Source: Phragmites australis
Lineage: Eukaryota > Streptophyta > Magnoliopsida > Poales > Poaceae
DNA: 64,000 nt
Assembly (NCBI RefSeq): GCF_958298935.1
Contig: NC_084921.1
Span: 4,722,001-4,786,000 of the forward strand
Direction: 5' to 3'
A program made the position numbers and the translations under genes. Below the pieces are notes generated by a model. It saw only the letters and a list, made by a program, of their open reading frames with translations, made no database searches and was not told the DNA's origin. This document shows positions 37,196-49,264 of this stretch, piece by piece. The first letter of the stretch is position 1. Each line of letters opens with the position of its first letter.

Positions 37196-37694
37196 GGTGC
37201 GTTTGGTTGCTGGTATGCCTGTAGCCTGATCTTATCTGCGAGCTAGGCTCATTTTAGCCGGGCTATCTGCATATAATAGCAATTTGTTTGGTTGCATATA
37301 TCTACTCAGTCTAATTGAGAAAAGATGATGTTTGTTTGCTCGCATGAAACATATTGCATGAGATAAAAATGTACAAATAAGTGTTATCATGATATTTATT
37401 TTACATAATTGTATTATTATAGTCCTTATTTTATCTTATTAAGCATTATTATTCTTCAAAATATATTAATATCAGTTAATGTGTAGTAATTATACACTAA
37501 TAACATCATTAGCTGAGCACCAGGCTGCATCCAGCGAGCCTGGCTCTGTAAAAACGCTCAATACATGCAGAGCCAGCCTAAGTACATACATTTGCATCAA
37601 GAGAGTCAGACTCAGTACCATACATGTAACCATACACCTATATCATGTATTGTATGAGATAGACTGAGCTATATATAGACAATCAAACACACTC
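37196..37694. mobile_element. Harbinger/Tourist-type MITE (TSD TAA)
   Basis: About 499 bp between TAA at 37193-37195 and TAA at 37695-37697. The termini GGTGCGTTTGGTTG and the complement of CAATCAAACACACTC form an imperfect inverted repeat. The interior is AT-rich and non-coding. Confidence 0.65.
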
Positions 37695-37697
37695 TAA

Positions 37698-38204
37698 AGT
37701 CATCCCGAAGAGAATCAGTAAGAACGAAGAGAGAGATTTTAAGGAAGCGCGAGGCTTACAGCCATATACCAGGGTTATACGGGATAGAAATCCCATTGTT
37801 ATGCGGATGGAAATCCTATTATATATGTAATAAGAGACTAGTTCGTGTATTGCAAAGAGAGCTCTAAAATTTTTAGAGAGGAAATCTTTAAGAAAACAAA
37901 AAAACCCAAAAAAGCATAGGACTCGTTATGTGAGCGGCGGGACACCGAACTGTTTTGCTATTTTTAAGTAGCAGTAGGTAAGTTGGATAATTAATCCGTG
38001 ACTTATCTGCTAAGGATCGGAACTGAAAAGGGATATAGAAACAGCACTGGAGCCGTTTTAGGCAGTGAAACAAGCCACTTCACTTCACTCTCGCATCAGC
38101 ATCAGCATCAGCATAAGCACCAGCACATGCCGCCATCATACATAAAGCGCCAAGCGGCGCACGCGACGACGACGCTCCCCACTTCCACACACTGAGAGAC
38201 ACGC
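37698..38204 (+). promoter_or_regulatory. Upstream region of the NHL gene
   Basis: AT-rich at first. A (GCATCA)n-like microsatellite lies at about 38092-38120, then a GC-rich leader runs up to the ATG at 38205. No clear TATA box was identified. Confidence 0.4.
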
Positions 38205-38963
38205 ATGCAGCAAGCCACAGGGCGCGAGGTCGCCGGCGCCGCCGTGCCCAGGCCACCGGGCCATCACGCAGCTGATCGCCCCTTGCCCCGGCCTCCGGGG
38301 CCCTACGCGGCGGGTCGCCCGGTGCCCCGGCCTCCGGGGCCCTCTGCAGCGCCGCCGTGGCCTTACTCGGCGGAGCGCCACGACCCCGTGCCCGCGCGGC
38401 GGCACCGCTCGTCCGCGCTGGCGTCCTGCCTAGCGGCGGCCGCGTTCCTCCTGCTGGCCGCTGGCGGGGCCGGCGCGGCGCTGTTCCTCCTCTTCCGCCC
38501 GCGCCCGCCGGACATCGCAGTGGCCGCCGTGCGGCTGCCGTCCTTCGCCGCGGCCAACGGAACCGTGGCCTTCACCTTCGAGCAGACCGCCGTCGTGCGC
38601 AACCCCAACCGCTCGCCGCTCGCGCACTTCGACAGCTCCCTCCGCGTCGCGTACGCCGGCGGCGAGCTCGGATCCGTCTACATACCCGCCGGACTCATCG
38701 ACGGGGGCCGCACCAAGGACATGTCCGCCAGCTTCGCCGTCCCGGCCTTCCCCGCGGCCACTCAGCCGCCGCCAGGGATCGCCGAGTCCGCGGCGCAGCA
38801 GCAGCAGCCGGCGGCTGCGCCGGTCATAGAAGTAGACTCGTTGCTGGTGGTCAAGGGGAGAGTCACGGTGCTGCGTGTGCTCACGCACCGGGTGCAAGCG
38901 GCCAAGGTGTGCCGCGTCGGGGTCTCGCCGGTCGACGGCAAGGTGGTCGGCTTCCGATGCTGA
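38205..38963 (+). CDS. NDR1/HIN1-like (NHL) LEA_2-domain membrane protein
   Basis: An intronless frame of 252 residues. Residues 1-66 are a Pro/Arg-rich cytosolic tail with repeated PRPPGP. Residues 70-97 form one hydrophobic membrane segment (ASCLAAAAFLLLAAGGAGAA). The rest is the LEA_2/NHL domain, with the familiar NPNRSPLAHFDSSLRVAYAG stretch and a GSVYIPAG segment, ending KVVGFRC. Family members are single-pass plasma-membrane proteins linked to defence responses, with the C-terminal domain outside the cell. Codons are strongly GC-biased, as is usual for intronless grass genes. The ORF on the same strand at 38357-39055 is a shadow. Confidence 0.9.
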   Translation: MQQATGREVAGAAVPRPPGHHAADRPLPRPPGPYAAGRPVPRPPGPSAAPPWPYSAERHDPVPARRHRSSALASCLAAAAFLLLAAGGAGAALFLLFRPRPPDIAVAAVRLPSFAAANGTVAFTFEQTAVVRNPNRSPLAHFDSSLRVAYAGGELGSVYIPAGLIDGGRTKDMSASFAVPAFPAATQPPPGIAESAAQQQQPAAAPVIEVDSLLVVKGRVTVLRVLTHRVQAAKVCRVGVSPVDGKVVGFRC

Positions 38964-39690
38964 CTTTCTGTTGTTACTTTTACTTCCTCGGTGGTTTCGG
39001 ATGGAGATATCAGGCTCGAATTTCGACAAGAAAAAAAAATGCAAACCCTACCTGAATTAAAGATGCATGCATGTTCTAGCCTTGTTTGTATCATATACAG
39101 GTATTCATCAGACTTGCTGTGTATCTCAACGTTTGGAATATAATATATATACGCATGGTCGCAGAAGCATGGCATACAGTATGCATCTCAACTTAATTCT
39201 TGTGAGACCTCAGGAATGTTCATAGAAACAAACTGCGGATAAGTAAATGGACATGACCTATCTCCAGCAGCATGTTGAACATATTTCATTGCGTCCGAAA
39301 CGTTGCAAAACATGGCATACAGTTTTGCATACAGACAAATACTTGTCTATCAGCAGCCTGAAACCTTAACCTTTCCATGGCGGGCTCGGAAAAAAAAACT
39401 ACTTTGGAGATCCAATGACCAACTCTACACAGGTATTAGTAGGTACTTGCCGTTCCAAGAATTCAAGGACTTCATCCATCAGGATCAGGTCCATAACTAG
39501 TGTGTATACTACAATGGGTTTACTTTTGGTACCCTTGTTGGGAGGAATAGGCAGCTAAAGTACTCGCTTGAATCAGCAGATGCGGGATAAGCCATCAAAG
39601 CATCTGATTGGGGCAGAATAGACATACGGTGCACAGAGTGAACTCAGGAAGTTCCAGCATTGTAACAGAAGAATTCCGAGATTCACTCAG
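38964..39690. other. Convergent 3' UTRs of the NHL gene and SEC22
   Basis: The NHL gene ends at 38963 (+) and SEC22 ends at 39691 (-), so the 727-bp gap holds both 3' UTRs. No other feature is seen. Confidence 0.5.
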
Positions 39691-41976
39691 TCACCATATC
39701 TTGTTCTTGACCCAAAAGAGCATCAGTACTATCCCAATCACAATAGCAACAGGGGCATACTTTCGAATTAAGGCCTGCAAACCAGAATAGGAACCAATGT
39801 CACAGTAATCAAACCAGAAATTAAAAAAAAAACGATGGAAGCAGCAAACAAAGATGAAAGTAGTCAAGCAGATAGCTTCCCCAATTCAATATATCTAATG
39901 AACATTTCTTGCCTAAATATTATTCGTTACAATGAACCAAATTCAGCTTAAAACAAATTTGATGCATATGCTGAAAAGGCAAATGCAGTCAATAGGACCA
40001 GACCTGGCGATTGAGATCTTTCGCCTTCTCTGCATAAATTCTAGTATCAGAGGTCAACCTATTGGACATTTCGCTCACCTCTGCAAAAAGGAACATTGTT
40101 ATACAACTGTTGTATCGTGAAATATACATGGGTGGGGAACCACAACAAATCATAACCTAGGCATCGAGCTTCTTTTACTACTATTACTATTACTGGTACT
40201 GTGTTATTTCTTATTTTGTTTTTTTTTGGTTCATGTGGTTTTAGTTGGGTTTCATCTCTAGTATACCCCAACTTGCTTGGGACTTCAAACGTTTTGCTTG
40301 TTGTTGTAGGGAACTACAACATGTCTTTCAGGGGAAGCACTGGGGAATAAGCAGCTCAAAATGACATTATGAGCCTGTTAACCTGCCTGGATGGGTGTAT
40401 TTGGTTGGATCTAGTACAAATTTGAACTAAAGTACAACCAGATACACCTAATACAACAGGCCTAAGGCATGGGTTATATTAAAGCAGCGTGCAAAAGCAA
40501 GCACAAAGAGAGCGCCGTATCATCTCACATGTTTCCCCTTGTCCAAAAGGCCTCATTAGGCTTACTGATTTGGAGTATAAACTTCTCCAGAAACTTCTAG
40601 AGAGGTTTCCAAAGTTTAGCCTCCATTATAAACCCACGATTACAGGAACAATCTGTTTTAGAGCATAGGCTCCACCATGAACACTCTTTAGATATTAAAA
40701 AGTAATTCAACATTTACCGATTGTTTCTCTGGTGTAGACCTGTTCCAAAGCACGTTTTATTCTAGTATGAATAAAATCTGGAACAGCAAGAGGACCTATC
40801 AAAGGAAGGCACATAACGAAAGCTAGTCCAGTGGAAAATTCACGTAACAGCATAATTTGCTGGAACCAAATTGATTTACCTGACAGCCAGTCTACTGACT
40901 GATTGATACCCAACAGGACCATCATGCCAAAAAAATATAATATATATGAAGGAACATAATGTGGATGAGATGACAGTGGCAAACTCACGATCTAGCTTTT
41001 CACCGACACCAAGAACTTCTTGAACATTGCGAGTCATAATCTGGTGCACCTCGTAGAGCTCATCATTCAACTTGGCAAGGTTCCTTTGGGTTCTGGTATC
41101 CAAATACAGTTTCTTGGTCTTCTGTATGAATGTGTCTAAACAGAGATATATAAGCTATCAACTAGTAGAAATATCACGAGAATGAGTACAAAGAAAGACA
41201 GCACATGAAAGAGAAGTGAGAACCATACCAAATTTAATAAATGCATACGGCCTTGCAGCAGTTTCGATTTGGCTGCCATTGACCCTCTCGAATTCATTTT
41301 TGAGATCTTCGAGATACTGGAATGCAAGTTTCTTTGGATAAGAACGGTCACACATTGTCAAATAGCACACACGGCCCTCAATTATGTAGCTGTTTTGCTG
41401 AATCAAGGTACAAAAAGAACAACACAAGAATTTTACTAGGTGAAGGGGCTAACACTACAGAAAAGGATCATCTTCTCAATATACATACATCAATAGTAAT
41501 ATAGCTTACTTGGTGTCATCCACACTTCAATGTATAAATGGAGACAATAAGCACATATCATTCATAAGCTGCTGCTACTCAAAGGAACTTGAACTAGCAA
41601 ACGAAGAGCAAACCTAAATATCTAATATACACATGAGGATTCAGGAAGTATAAGGTAATCTGATTAGGTTGCCTGGGCTTGCATATTTTTGTTTTCTTTC
41701 TTGGGCACAATACTCTGATATAAGATCCTGAAGAAATCGAACTGTAGAACAAAAAAATACTGCAAATAAGAAAAATGATTAAGGATACTGGAAAAGGTAT
41801 GGTCCAGTCTCGATTGACATCCTTGATGCTTCATGCTGCCCTTTTGACAAGTTCTTGAACAACAGTTTTGCTTGCTGCTTGTAGAAGTCAGCATCCTTCA
41901 GATCCCGACCATCATCTAACCCCTCCGACAGTGGAAGGCCATCAGTGACACGCGCTATCATTGTCAGCTTCACCAT
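39691..41976 (-). CDS. SEC22: Vesicle R-SNARE SEC22
   Basis: Five minus-strand exons (41976-41789, 41389-41229, 41135-40989, 40080-40004, 39774-39691) join in phase and give 218 residues, the normal length for plant SEC22. Residues 1 to about 120 are the longin domain (MVKLTMIARVTDGLPL, GRVCYLTMCDRSYPKKLAFQ, YAFIKFD). About 130-190 is the SNARE motif (RNLAKLNDELYEVHQIMTRN, with the central RNVQ arginine layer). The C-terminus is a membrane anchor (VAIVIGVVLMLFWV) ending KNKIW. The protein pairs with Qa/Qb/Qc SNAREs in ER-Golgi traffic. A non-coding leader exon (about 43390-43270) is joined to 42026 and carries a small upstream ORF. No defect is seen. Confidence 0.96.
40130..40310 (+). mobile_element. 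Possible RTE-type LINE 3' tail in a SEC22 intron
   Basis: It contains GGGTTTCATCTCTAG, ACCCCAACTTGCTTGGGACT and a final CTTGTTGTTGT run. This resembles the conserved 3' end with TTG repeats of plant RTE non-LTR elements. No coding part remains. Confidence 0.4.
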
Positions 41977-43400
41977 TTTGGAAATGTCGCAAAAAAAAAC
42001 TAGCACAGGTAATTTAAAAGCGCCACCTGCATGAAAACAAGGGAAAGTGCTTGAGGCACGCCTAACCATCAAACATTAGTTGCAGCATTTTACTGTTTAC
42101 TCCAGCAGAGTGAACCCTACGTATCCCCAATGGGCCATATGCACATATCCAGTTTTTATGAAGTTGAATTTCTAGCATGTTGCCCAAACCCAAGTGCAAG
42201 TAATAGGACTGGATAGCAACCTGTGGCTTGACTGATCACTCTGATGTAACTCCTCAAATAGTAATGGCATAACAATAGGCAATCCACTACATGAGCCAAT
42301 AGGTTGGTGGTTAAACAAACCACAGGAACAGGATGAGCTAGTCATAAGTTTTCCAGTCCCAAAAAAACATCATCTGACATGTAAATGGCAATTGCCAATT
42401 ACAATCAATACCAGTGACTTTAGATTAACTAAGAAAAAGGGTTAATGCACCTACGGTACTTGTAAGCTTGACTAGAACAAAAAGCAACTGTGAACTAACA
42501 AGGCTGCATAAGACTAATGCAAGCAGTAATATCAAATTTTGGTTGAACCTAGCAAATACAAAAATACGAGCCAATGTATGAAGATGTGACCAAAAAAAAA
42601 CTTTCCTGTTACAAATAATTGATCATTCTTCACAGCTATGGTTATGGACTACAATAAGAGGCCATATAAATCAATATCATTCAACTATATCAAGAATCAC
42701 ATCTCCAACGCGCAAGGTGTCCAGACTACAATAAATATGGATAAACTTGAGAATAGACATTTTCCCAGTTCAACAAGAATATTTCATGTAAACATAGTAA
42801 CATTCAGATGGTACAGTTAATATATAACATCTTGTGCATCAGACAAACTGATATAGATGCTGAAAACTAAGGGCACGCTAGATGGATTAATGGAGCATTT
42901 TGCAAACAATGATAGGGATATAACTGTGATGCGCATACAAGTGGGCATCAAGGATATGGCAATGCAACTGCAAGGGAGCACCAAAAATGGCCCAGAAACC
43001 ACACAGATCCCTCCTAACGTCCGAGGTAGCCGCTACGACCCACAGGCAGGCCCCAAGCGGATCTGCCAAACCAGCCAACCGAAACACGTCCAGTCCCCAC
43101 CGGAACCCTAACGTCTCCACGAATCTACCTCGAATCGCCCAACCGATCCAGGAAACAACGACGAGCAAGGCAGATCCGTGCGGACACACGCGGCTGCAGC
43201 AAACTGCAGGCTCCGACGGATCGGCCGCGGATTCGAGGCGTAAGGGTGGGGGTGAGAGATCGCGCTTACCATCATGTCGCGGCTTGGGTTGGCGTGCAGA
43301 GGAGGGGTGGCGGAGGGAGGAGAGCACCGCACCGGAGGAGAAGCGCTTCTTTCTTTCGTAGTTTCGTTACAGAGTAGAGACGCACGCACCGGTCGGACTC
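41977..43400 (-). promoter_or_regulatory. SEC22 leader: 5' UTR exon, long 5' UTR intron and upstream ORF
   Basis: The leader exon ends at 43270 (ATGATG|GTAAGC). The intron runs 43269-42027, ending CATGCAG, and the second leader exon starts at 42026. After splicing, an ORF of ten codons (MMVALLNYLC) starts at 43275 and ends at TAG 42002-42000, 23 nt before the SEC22 ATG at 41976. The intron itself holds nothing recognisable. Confidence 0.6.
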
Positions 43401-44353
43401 GGACCCGACGGCTCGGCTCGCGGCCAACCAGTCAGCCTCATATCAAGAGCCTACTACTACACACGTTCAGTCTGATTCTCTGCTAATCTCTACTAATCTA
43501 CTAATCTACTAATAATATAAAACAGGAGTTTCCCCTCCCAGCCTCCTGCCTAATAAAACAGGAATAAATTCCTGCCGTGCCACTGAAAAATCACCCTATG
43601 TCAATGATATGCGGGCCCGGTAAACTTTCTATGGTAGATAAGGAGTTCTCTCATAAAATAAAAGTTCAGCCTGAATCTCTGGTAATCTTGGTTAATGAAA
43701 TGGGATACCCTATTCCGATCCGAGAGAGAGAGGGGCGGTGGGGGGGGGGGGGGATTTGGTGTTTCACATTCACAAAAAAAAAGAAAAAAAAATGAACATT
43801 TGGTAAACAAAATTATAAAAAAAATGGACTCTATAATTGAAATTATACAGTAAACAAGGTAAATCAGTATACATGTCCAGCTAGCTAGCTTGTGTAATTC
43901 CTCTACCTGGAAAACTAAATGGATGGGTGAATATTTCAACACGTGTAAAAAAATTATAAGGAAAGACTATCTACCATAGTTCATAAAGAAAATGGCTGCA
44001 ATAACAAGTAAGCTCCTTCACATTTGCAATGCCTTTCTGCTTGGCACCATTTTATGCAACCACAAGATGCTGAAATTTCCTGGTGCTGTAAAATGCGAAG
44101 CGAAAAATGCAGTTTCATGATGAAAACAAAAGTGAAGGCAGCAGATAGCTTGATCAACAGCCCAACAGAAGTAAGGTCAGGGATGCCATATGCACAATTT
44201 CAATTACAGGAGCATCCTACCCTCCTAATATTTTTGCTTAACAAAGATACAACACGAAACATTGCCCCCGGACCACAGCAGCAGTAAGGTACGGCAACGG
44301 GATAGACAATACATCCGGGCAATCAGCAGCCTTTCTTGTAAAGATTGCACTGC
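43401..44353. other. Intergenic region between SEC22 and the SINA gene
   Basis: It contains a short CTAATCTA repeat near 43485-43510, a poly-G run of about 13 at 43740 next to an A-rich run, and the probable 3' UTR of the SINA gene at the right end. No gene is supported. Confidence 0.45.
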
Positions 44354-47300
44354 TTAGTTACAGGGATTGGGTATACAGGCGCCCTCTGGGGTCTGCTGCT
44401 CTTTCCAGATCCGACCGGTGATCCTGAGCTTCAGCTCCTTCCGGTCACCCCCAGAGAAGAACAACGCCATGTTCCTCTGGATGATGAGGCCGTCGTGGCT
44501 GTCCCGCACCTTCCGGTGGCTGTCGCGGACACTCCTGGGGGTGCCCTCCCATACCATCTTCCTGCCATTGGCACCAACCTCAAGGCTGTAGCTGTAGTTC
44601 TTCGCCTCGTTCTCGTCCCCCATGAAACGGAGGAAGGCCATGTATACTGGTGCCATCCCAAGCTGGAAGGCCTCAAAGTGCAGGCAGAAGTACTGTCCGA
44701 AACAGTGAAACACCTACTCATAGACACTAAATCAATTTGTCAAAATTACAAAAGAAATTATCAGCATTCTAGTCCGCTCAAGAACAAAAATCTTGTGCGA
44801 ATATCAAGAGAAAACAGTCCTATTACTGGTACTTACCGTCAGCATCCAGGTGGCATTTTCAACTTCTCGTGGGTTCGATTTGACGTATCTGTGGTTGAAT
44901 GTGCAACCGCAATGCATATCAACTTTGTGATCATCCCTCACATGGGAAATAAGATAAGGGATATCACCAGCCGCAGCACACTCAGAACCAGCGTAGGGGC
45001 AATTATATGGCCTAAAGCGGCATTGCGTTTCGTGCTTTATCTTGCTGTAGTACGGGAAGATTTCTGGGCACCCCATAGTGCAGTACTTACAGGGAAGCTC
45101 AAGCGACTCGGCTACTTTCTCCAGTGCCAAACACCTGATATCACCAAGCTCTTGTCTGCAAGTAGGACAACGATTGTGTACTCTAGCCTTGCATGTGGAA
45201 CACAAAGTATGTCCATTTTGGCACTGTAAATGCAATCAAATATATGAGAACAATGTAAAAAAACAACAACACTACACTAAAAAAATAAACACTACATAAT
45301 ATCTCTTCTTTTTTAAATGGACATTACATAATCTCTGAGACTCTTCAATTGCACGATATTGGATTCCAAACTCTTATATGCAACCAAGCATGCGATCCCA
45401 AGGTGCTGCCGTATTCACAATAACATTCACTAGCAAACATACAGTCATAAACTGTGTAACTTAACCTTTCGATATTCAATGTTGTCTTGACTCGGGATCA
45501 TACCCGTATTACCATTCAAATCTTCATTTTGACATTTCTTTTTGGGAAAACTGCAACCCCCCCCCCCTCCCAAAAGTCACTTGGATTTTGACTCCCCCCC
45601 CCCAAAAGTTGTTTTGTTGCAAAAAAACTCCCCAAAAGTTTGACTTTGTTGCAAAAAACCCCCTAAAATTCAAAAAAAAAAATAAAAATCATTAAACAAA
45701 TTCTAAAAAAAACTAGAGACAATTCTAAGACCTTCTGTGAAATTTGTTTTCAAAAATAATATCTTTTGCATCATATTTCATGGAGAGGAAGTTTGAAAAA
45801 AAGAAAAGAAAAATGTGCAGCTCATTTATTAACTCATGTTATTTTAACTTTGTCATGTCTACCATTATTTTTCCTACACAAATAATTGTTTAAGTAAACT
45901 AATAAAAGTAGTTTTACTAATTTTGGAGGTGTTATGGATTAGTTATGAATTAATCTTTCTGCAACACATTTACTCAATCCTGCACGTTACAATAACTATT
46001 TCAAGATTTCATGTATTTTTACAAGATAGAGGATCATGTAAGAAGACTAAAAAATTTTGTTTCATGATTTTTGGATTAGTAAATAATTAACTATGCATTT
46101 AACTCAAATTAATAAATGAGTTGCACGTTTTTCTTTTTTTTTCAAACTTACTCTCCATGAAATATGATGCAAAGGATATTATTTTTGAAAACAAATTTCA
46201 CAAAAGCTCTTATAATTGTCTCTAGTTTTTTTAGAATTTTTTGTGATTTTTTTTTAAATTTTTTGAATTTTTGGGGATGTTTTTGCAACAAAATCAAACA
46301 TTTGGGGAGTTTTTTTGCAACAAAACAACTTTGGGGGGGAGTCAAAATCCAAGTGACTTTTGGGGTTTTTTTTGCATTTATCCCTTTCTTTTTTTCTCGA
46401 ACAACAGGAGAACTGGAGGGTCATTGCATTAAAGAATGAAAGAGTCCCAAATCACAATCTAAAAGATACATTTTGAAATTAATTAGTTTCTTTTACTACA
46501 CTTATGTTTCATACGCATCACTAATTTTCACTTCAATGCCCTCCACACTGTGCAAAGTGCAATCCGAGTAATGGTCACTGCCACTCCCATGCCAAAAATG
46601 TTACAATACTATTTTTACTATGACTTACGCAAAAAAGCAAAATTGATTGGTTCCATATCAACTATACGCCCTCCACATAAAATGGTCAATTGATTCATAA
46701 TCGGCTCAAGGAAGGAAACTGGAGCTAGAAAATAAATAAGGAATTATGCAAGGCTACAACTTCACTGAGCTTGACTATAAAAAACCAAAACAGAATTGTA
46801 GGGCAGCACAATTCTGATAGTCAGGACTGTTGTCGAAGCTTAATTCCAGCATAACCGATTAGACATGGCCTGCAAATTCCAGTTTTTCTGCAAGCTACTC
46901 AGATGATCGCAGAAGCCATCGAATGGAATGGTCACTCGCAAGATACTACTTTCTCGTTATCGTCCTTTTTAGGCCTAGAGAATACAACATGAAGGAACTA
47001 AAAAATTACGCGTAACAGATAACGCTATAAGCGGATATCAGCTGACTGATAACTAAAGTCAACATTTTTGTGTCAGAGGATGTCCGTCAAAATTATCCTA
47101 AAGCCAATTCCGTATCTAGATGAAAAATCCCCACACGTTGTGGTATAAACGAAGAAAATCCGATTCCCGTTGCGCCATTAGAAATTATCCGCGGGAATAA
47201 CCCCGTGACACGTTACATGTGGAGATAAGAAGAAAGGAATCAAATTGGCCCGGGGACGCGCGCAGATCCCCATCTCCAAACCGAAGGATCGCCCCAATCC

Positions 47301-47527
47301 CGAAATCCGATCGAAACAGGGCAGGTCAAATGAAGAAGAGGCGCGCCCACCTGGTGTATCGGCGGGAACATGGAGTTGGTGCAGACGGGGCACTCGAGCA
47401 GCTCGTGCACGCCGCCCGCGATGCTGCCCTTGGGGTGGGCCCGGGCGGCGGTGGCGGCTGCCAGGAGCGTGCCGAGGCCGAGGCCGGCGTCGGGCAGCGA
47501 GACGCACTCGACGCTTCCCACGTCCAT
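44354..47527 (-). CDS. SINA/SINAT-type RING E3 ubiquitin ligase
   Basis: Three exons (47527-47351, 45223-44837, 44713-44354) join in phase and encode 307 residues, the usual SINAT length. The RING finger spans exons 1 and 2 (LLECPVC at about 43-49, CQNGHTLC, CPTC to about 81). It is followed by the SIAH zinc region (CKYCTMGCPEIFPYY, CRFRPYNCPYAGSEC, HVRDDHKVDMH) and the TRAF-like substrate-binding domain to the C-terminus. Family members dimerise and ubiquitinate regulators of autophagy, ABA and light signalling. The first intron, 2127 bp, holds the long-TIR MITE at 45544-46384. The start codon is the first ATG in frame and gives the typical short N-terminus. No lesion is seen. Confidence 0.95.
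45544..46384. mobile_element. Long-TIR Mutator-like MITE in SINA intron 1
   Basis: 841 bp between 9-bp direct repeats TTTCTTTTT (45535-45543 and 46385-46393). The two arms, roughly 300 bp each, are inverted copies: AAAAGTCACTTGGATTTTGA near 45572 is answered by its complement near 46340, and CTCCATGAAATATGATGCAA near 46153 answers the left arm near 45770. A 9-bp TSD and long TIRs point to the Mutator superfamily. There is no coding capacity. Confidence 0.85.
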
Positions 47528-47814
47528 GGCGCGCCCGCCCGCCCGCCCGCCTCCGCCACGGACACACCCGCGTCACCACTCCCTGGGCTCCGGTTGGGGT
47601 TGGACGGAGGGAGGAGCCTGGGCGGCGCGTGGCGCCGCGGATTCCGTAGGAGGTCTATAATAGCACGGGCCAGCGCAGCGGCACGGCCATTTTTATTCGT
47701 GGATGCTTTAGGCGAGGTGAGGTGAGGAGGACGACGCGACGTGGCGTCTAGAGATTGGAGCCGACGGTGGCGTGAAAAAAGTTGTATAGTTTATAGGGAC
47801 GTTTGGACGCGTGA
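47528..47814 (-). promoter_or_regulatory. Promoter region of the SINA gene
   Basis: GC-rich upstream DNA. CTATTATAGAC on the minus strand (about 47664-47654) is a possible TATA element roughly 130 bp before the ATG. Confidence 0.4.
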
Positions 47815-47886
47815 GGTTCCATGGTCTAGCGGTTAGGACATTGGACTCTGAATCCAGTAACCCGAGTTCAAGTCTCGGTGGAACCT
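47815..47886 (+). tRNA. tRNA-Gln (anticodon CUG)
   Basis: 72 nt form a full cloverleaf. The acceptor stem is GGTTCCA/TGGAACC; the D arm contains TAGCGGTTAGGA; the anticodon arm is TTGGA-CTCTGAA-TCCAG with CTG at positions 34-36; the T arm is CCGAG-TTCAAGT-CTCGG. A T5 pol III terminator follows at about 47888. The gene has no intron. Confidence 0.95.
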
Positions 47887-48408
47887 CTTTTTCCAACTTT
47901 TGTTCTCTTTTTCTTTCTCGCTCAGGAAACATCTTTTTTAGCCTTGTGGGTCCATTCATTATTGAGTTTAGATACATATACTTCTTCATGTCACAAATAC
48001 AAGTCCTATGCTTATCAAATACTTCTTAGAGCATTTTCAGCCGTATCGCTATCTGGCTCCCTACCGATACAAATAGCAAATCGGCAAAAAAACCTGGCTC
48101 CCTACTCTCCCTCGCTATTTTTTCTCCTCGCCATTTTCTCCTCGTGCTCGCCACTTTTGTCGGACGGAAAAGGAGCGCAGCATTCCTTCACGCGCGTTGT
48201 TCCCTCCAAATTTGAGCAGCGCCACCCTCCGCACCATCTCCCTTGCGCCCGCCGCCACAACCCCTAGTAGTTGCCTTGCGCTTGCCGCCGCAGGTTTCCT
48301 GGAAACATTTGGTACTAGCATGTTTATGCCTTTGTAAGGGCTGGATATTTGTGTTTTTACTGATATCGCTTGTCTTTGAATTGCCTGTCGCATTGTTGGT
48401 TCAATTAA

Positions 48409-48679
48409 GGGCCTGTTTGTTTCAGCTGGAGATTGTAAAAGCAGCTTATAGATTGTGGATTGTAAAAGCTGGATTGTGGATTGTTACAATCAGGTGTAAG
48501 ACGGATTGCTGGATTGTTATAATCTGGGTCTTGAATTGCAACAATCCAGTTTTTCTAACCAGCTGTTTGTTTCAGCTTTTGGATTGTAATCACAATCCAA
48601 CTTTTACAATCCAGCTGTTTATTTTATCTTTTAGATTTTAATCACAATCCAACTTTTATAATCCGAAACAAACATGACC
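48409..48679. mobile_element. Tourist-like MITE inside the Harbinger element (TSD TAA)
   Basis: 271 bp between TAA at 48406-48408 and TAA at 48680-48682. The ends GGGCCTGTTTGTTTC and the complement of GAAACAAACATGACC pair imperfectly. The interior has repeated GGATTGT/ACAATCC inverted motifs that would fold strongly. Confidence 0.75.
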
Positions 48680-49264
48680 TAAGTTAAGTAGGTGCTGCTA
48701 GCTTTTCAACTTGACCATACATCCCCAGCTCGTTCCAGTGGGTTTGCTCAGGTCAGGAAAGTAGTCGCTGTGCATACCCTGATGATTGCCCAATATCATG
48801 TCCTGCCTTTGTGAATTGGTTGGTTATTTTTCATTGAACTGCAAGCAACCTGCATTAGTTTAACAGAGGGAAATTTTATTTACACATCATGGCATGCTAA
48901 TGTTACAATGCATGTGATGCAGATCAAGGTTTGGGCTATAGAGCTGAACATGAATAAAACATAACTGGTTCATTGATAACTACATAAGTGAATCAGAAAG
49001 TGTTGTGCCTTCATTACCCAGTTTTGTATCTATTCTGTCATGTGAATGTCAAAATTTTGGATACAAGGTGAATGAACCATTTTGCACTAGCTGAAGAATA
49101 TTTGTATGGATACATGGTGAATTTATAGGAGTTAGATGTACTGGTGGTTTATGAGCTTTCTCTTTGCATGGGAATTGTGTTTTGACTTTTGATTCTCCTA
49201 TGTCCAATCATCAAGTAGCATAATCAATATATTTTGTTGTTCTATTCTTTAGAAGCAGAGAGAA

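Noticed and set aside
38357..39055. 232-codon ORF overlapping the NHL gene, and its minus-strand shadows
   Set aside because: Arg/Ala-rich alternative frames of a GC-rich gene. The NHL frame has the conserved domain.
44345..45229. 294-codon + strand ORF
   Set aside because: It is the antisense shadow of SINA exons 2 and 3 plus the intron between them.
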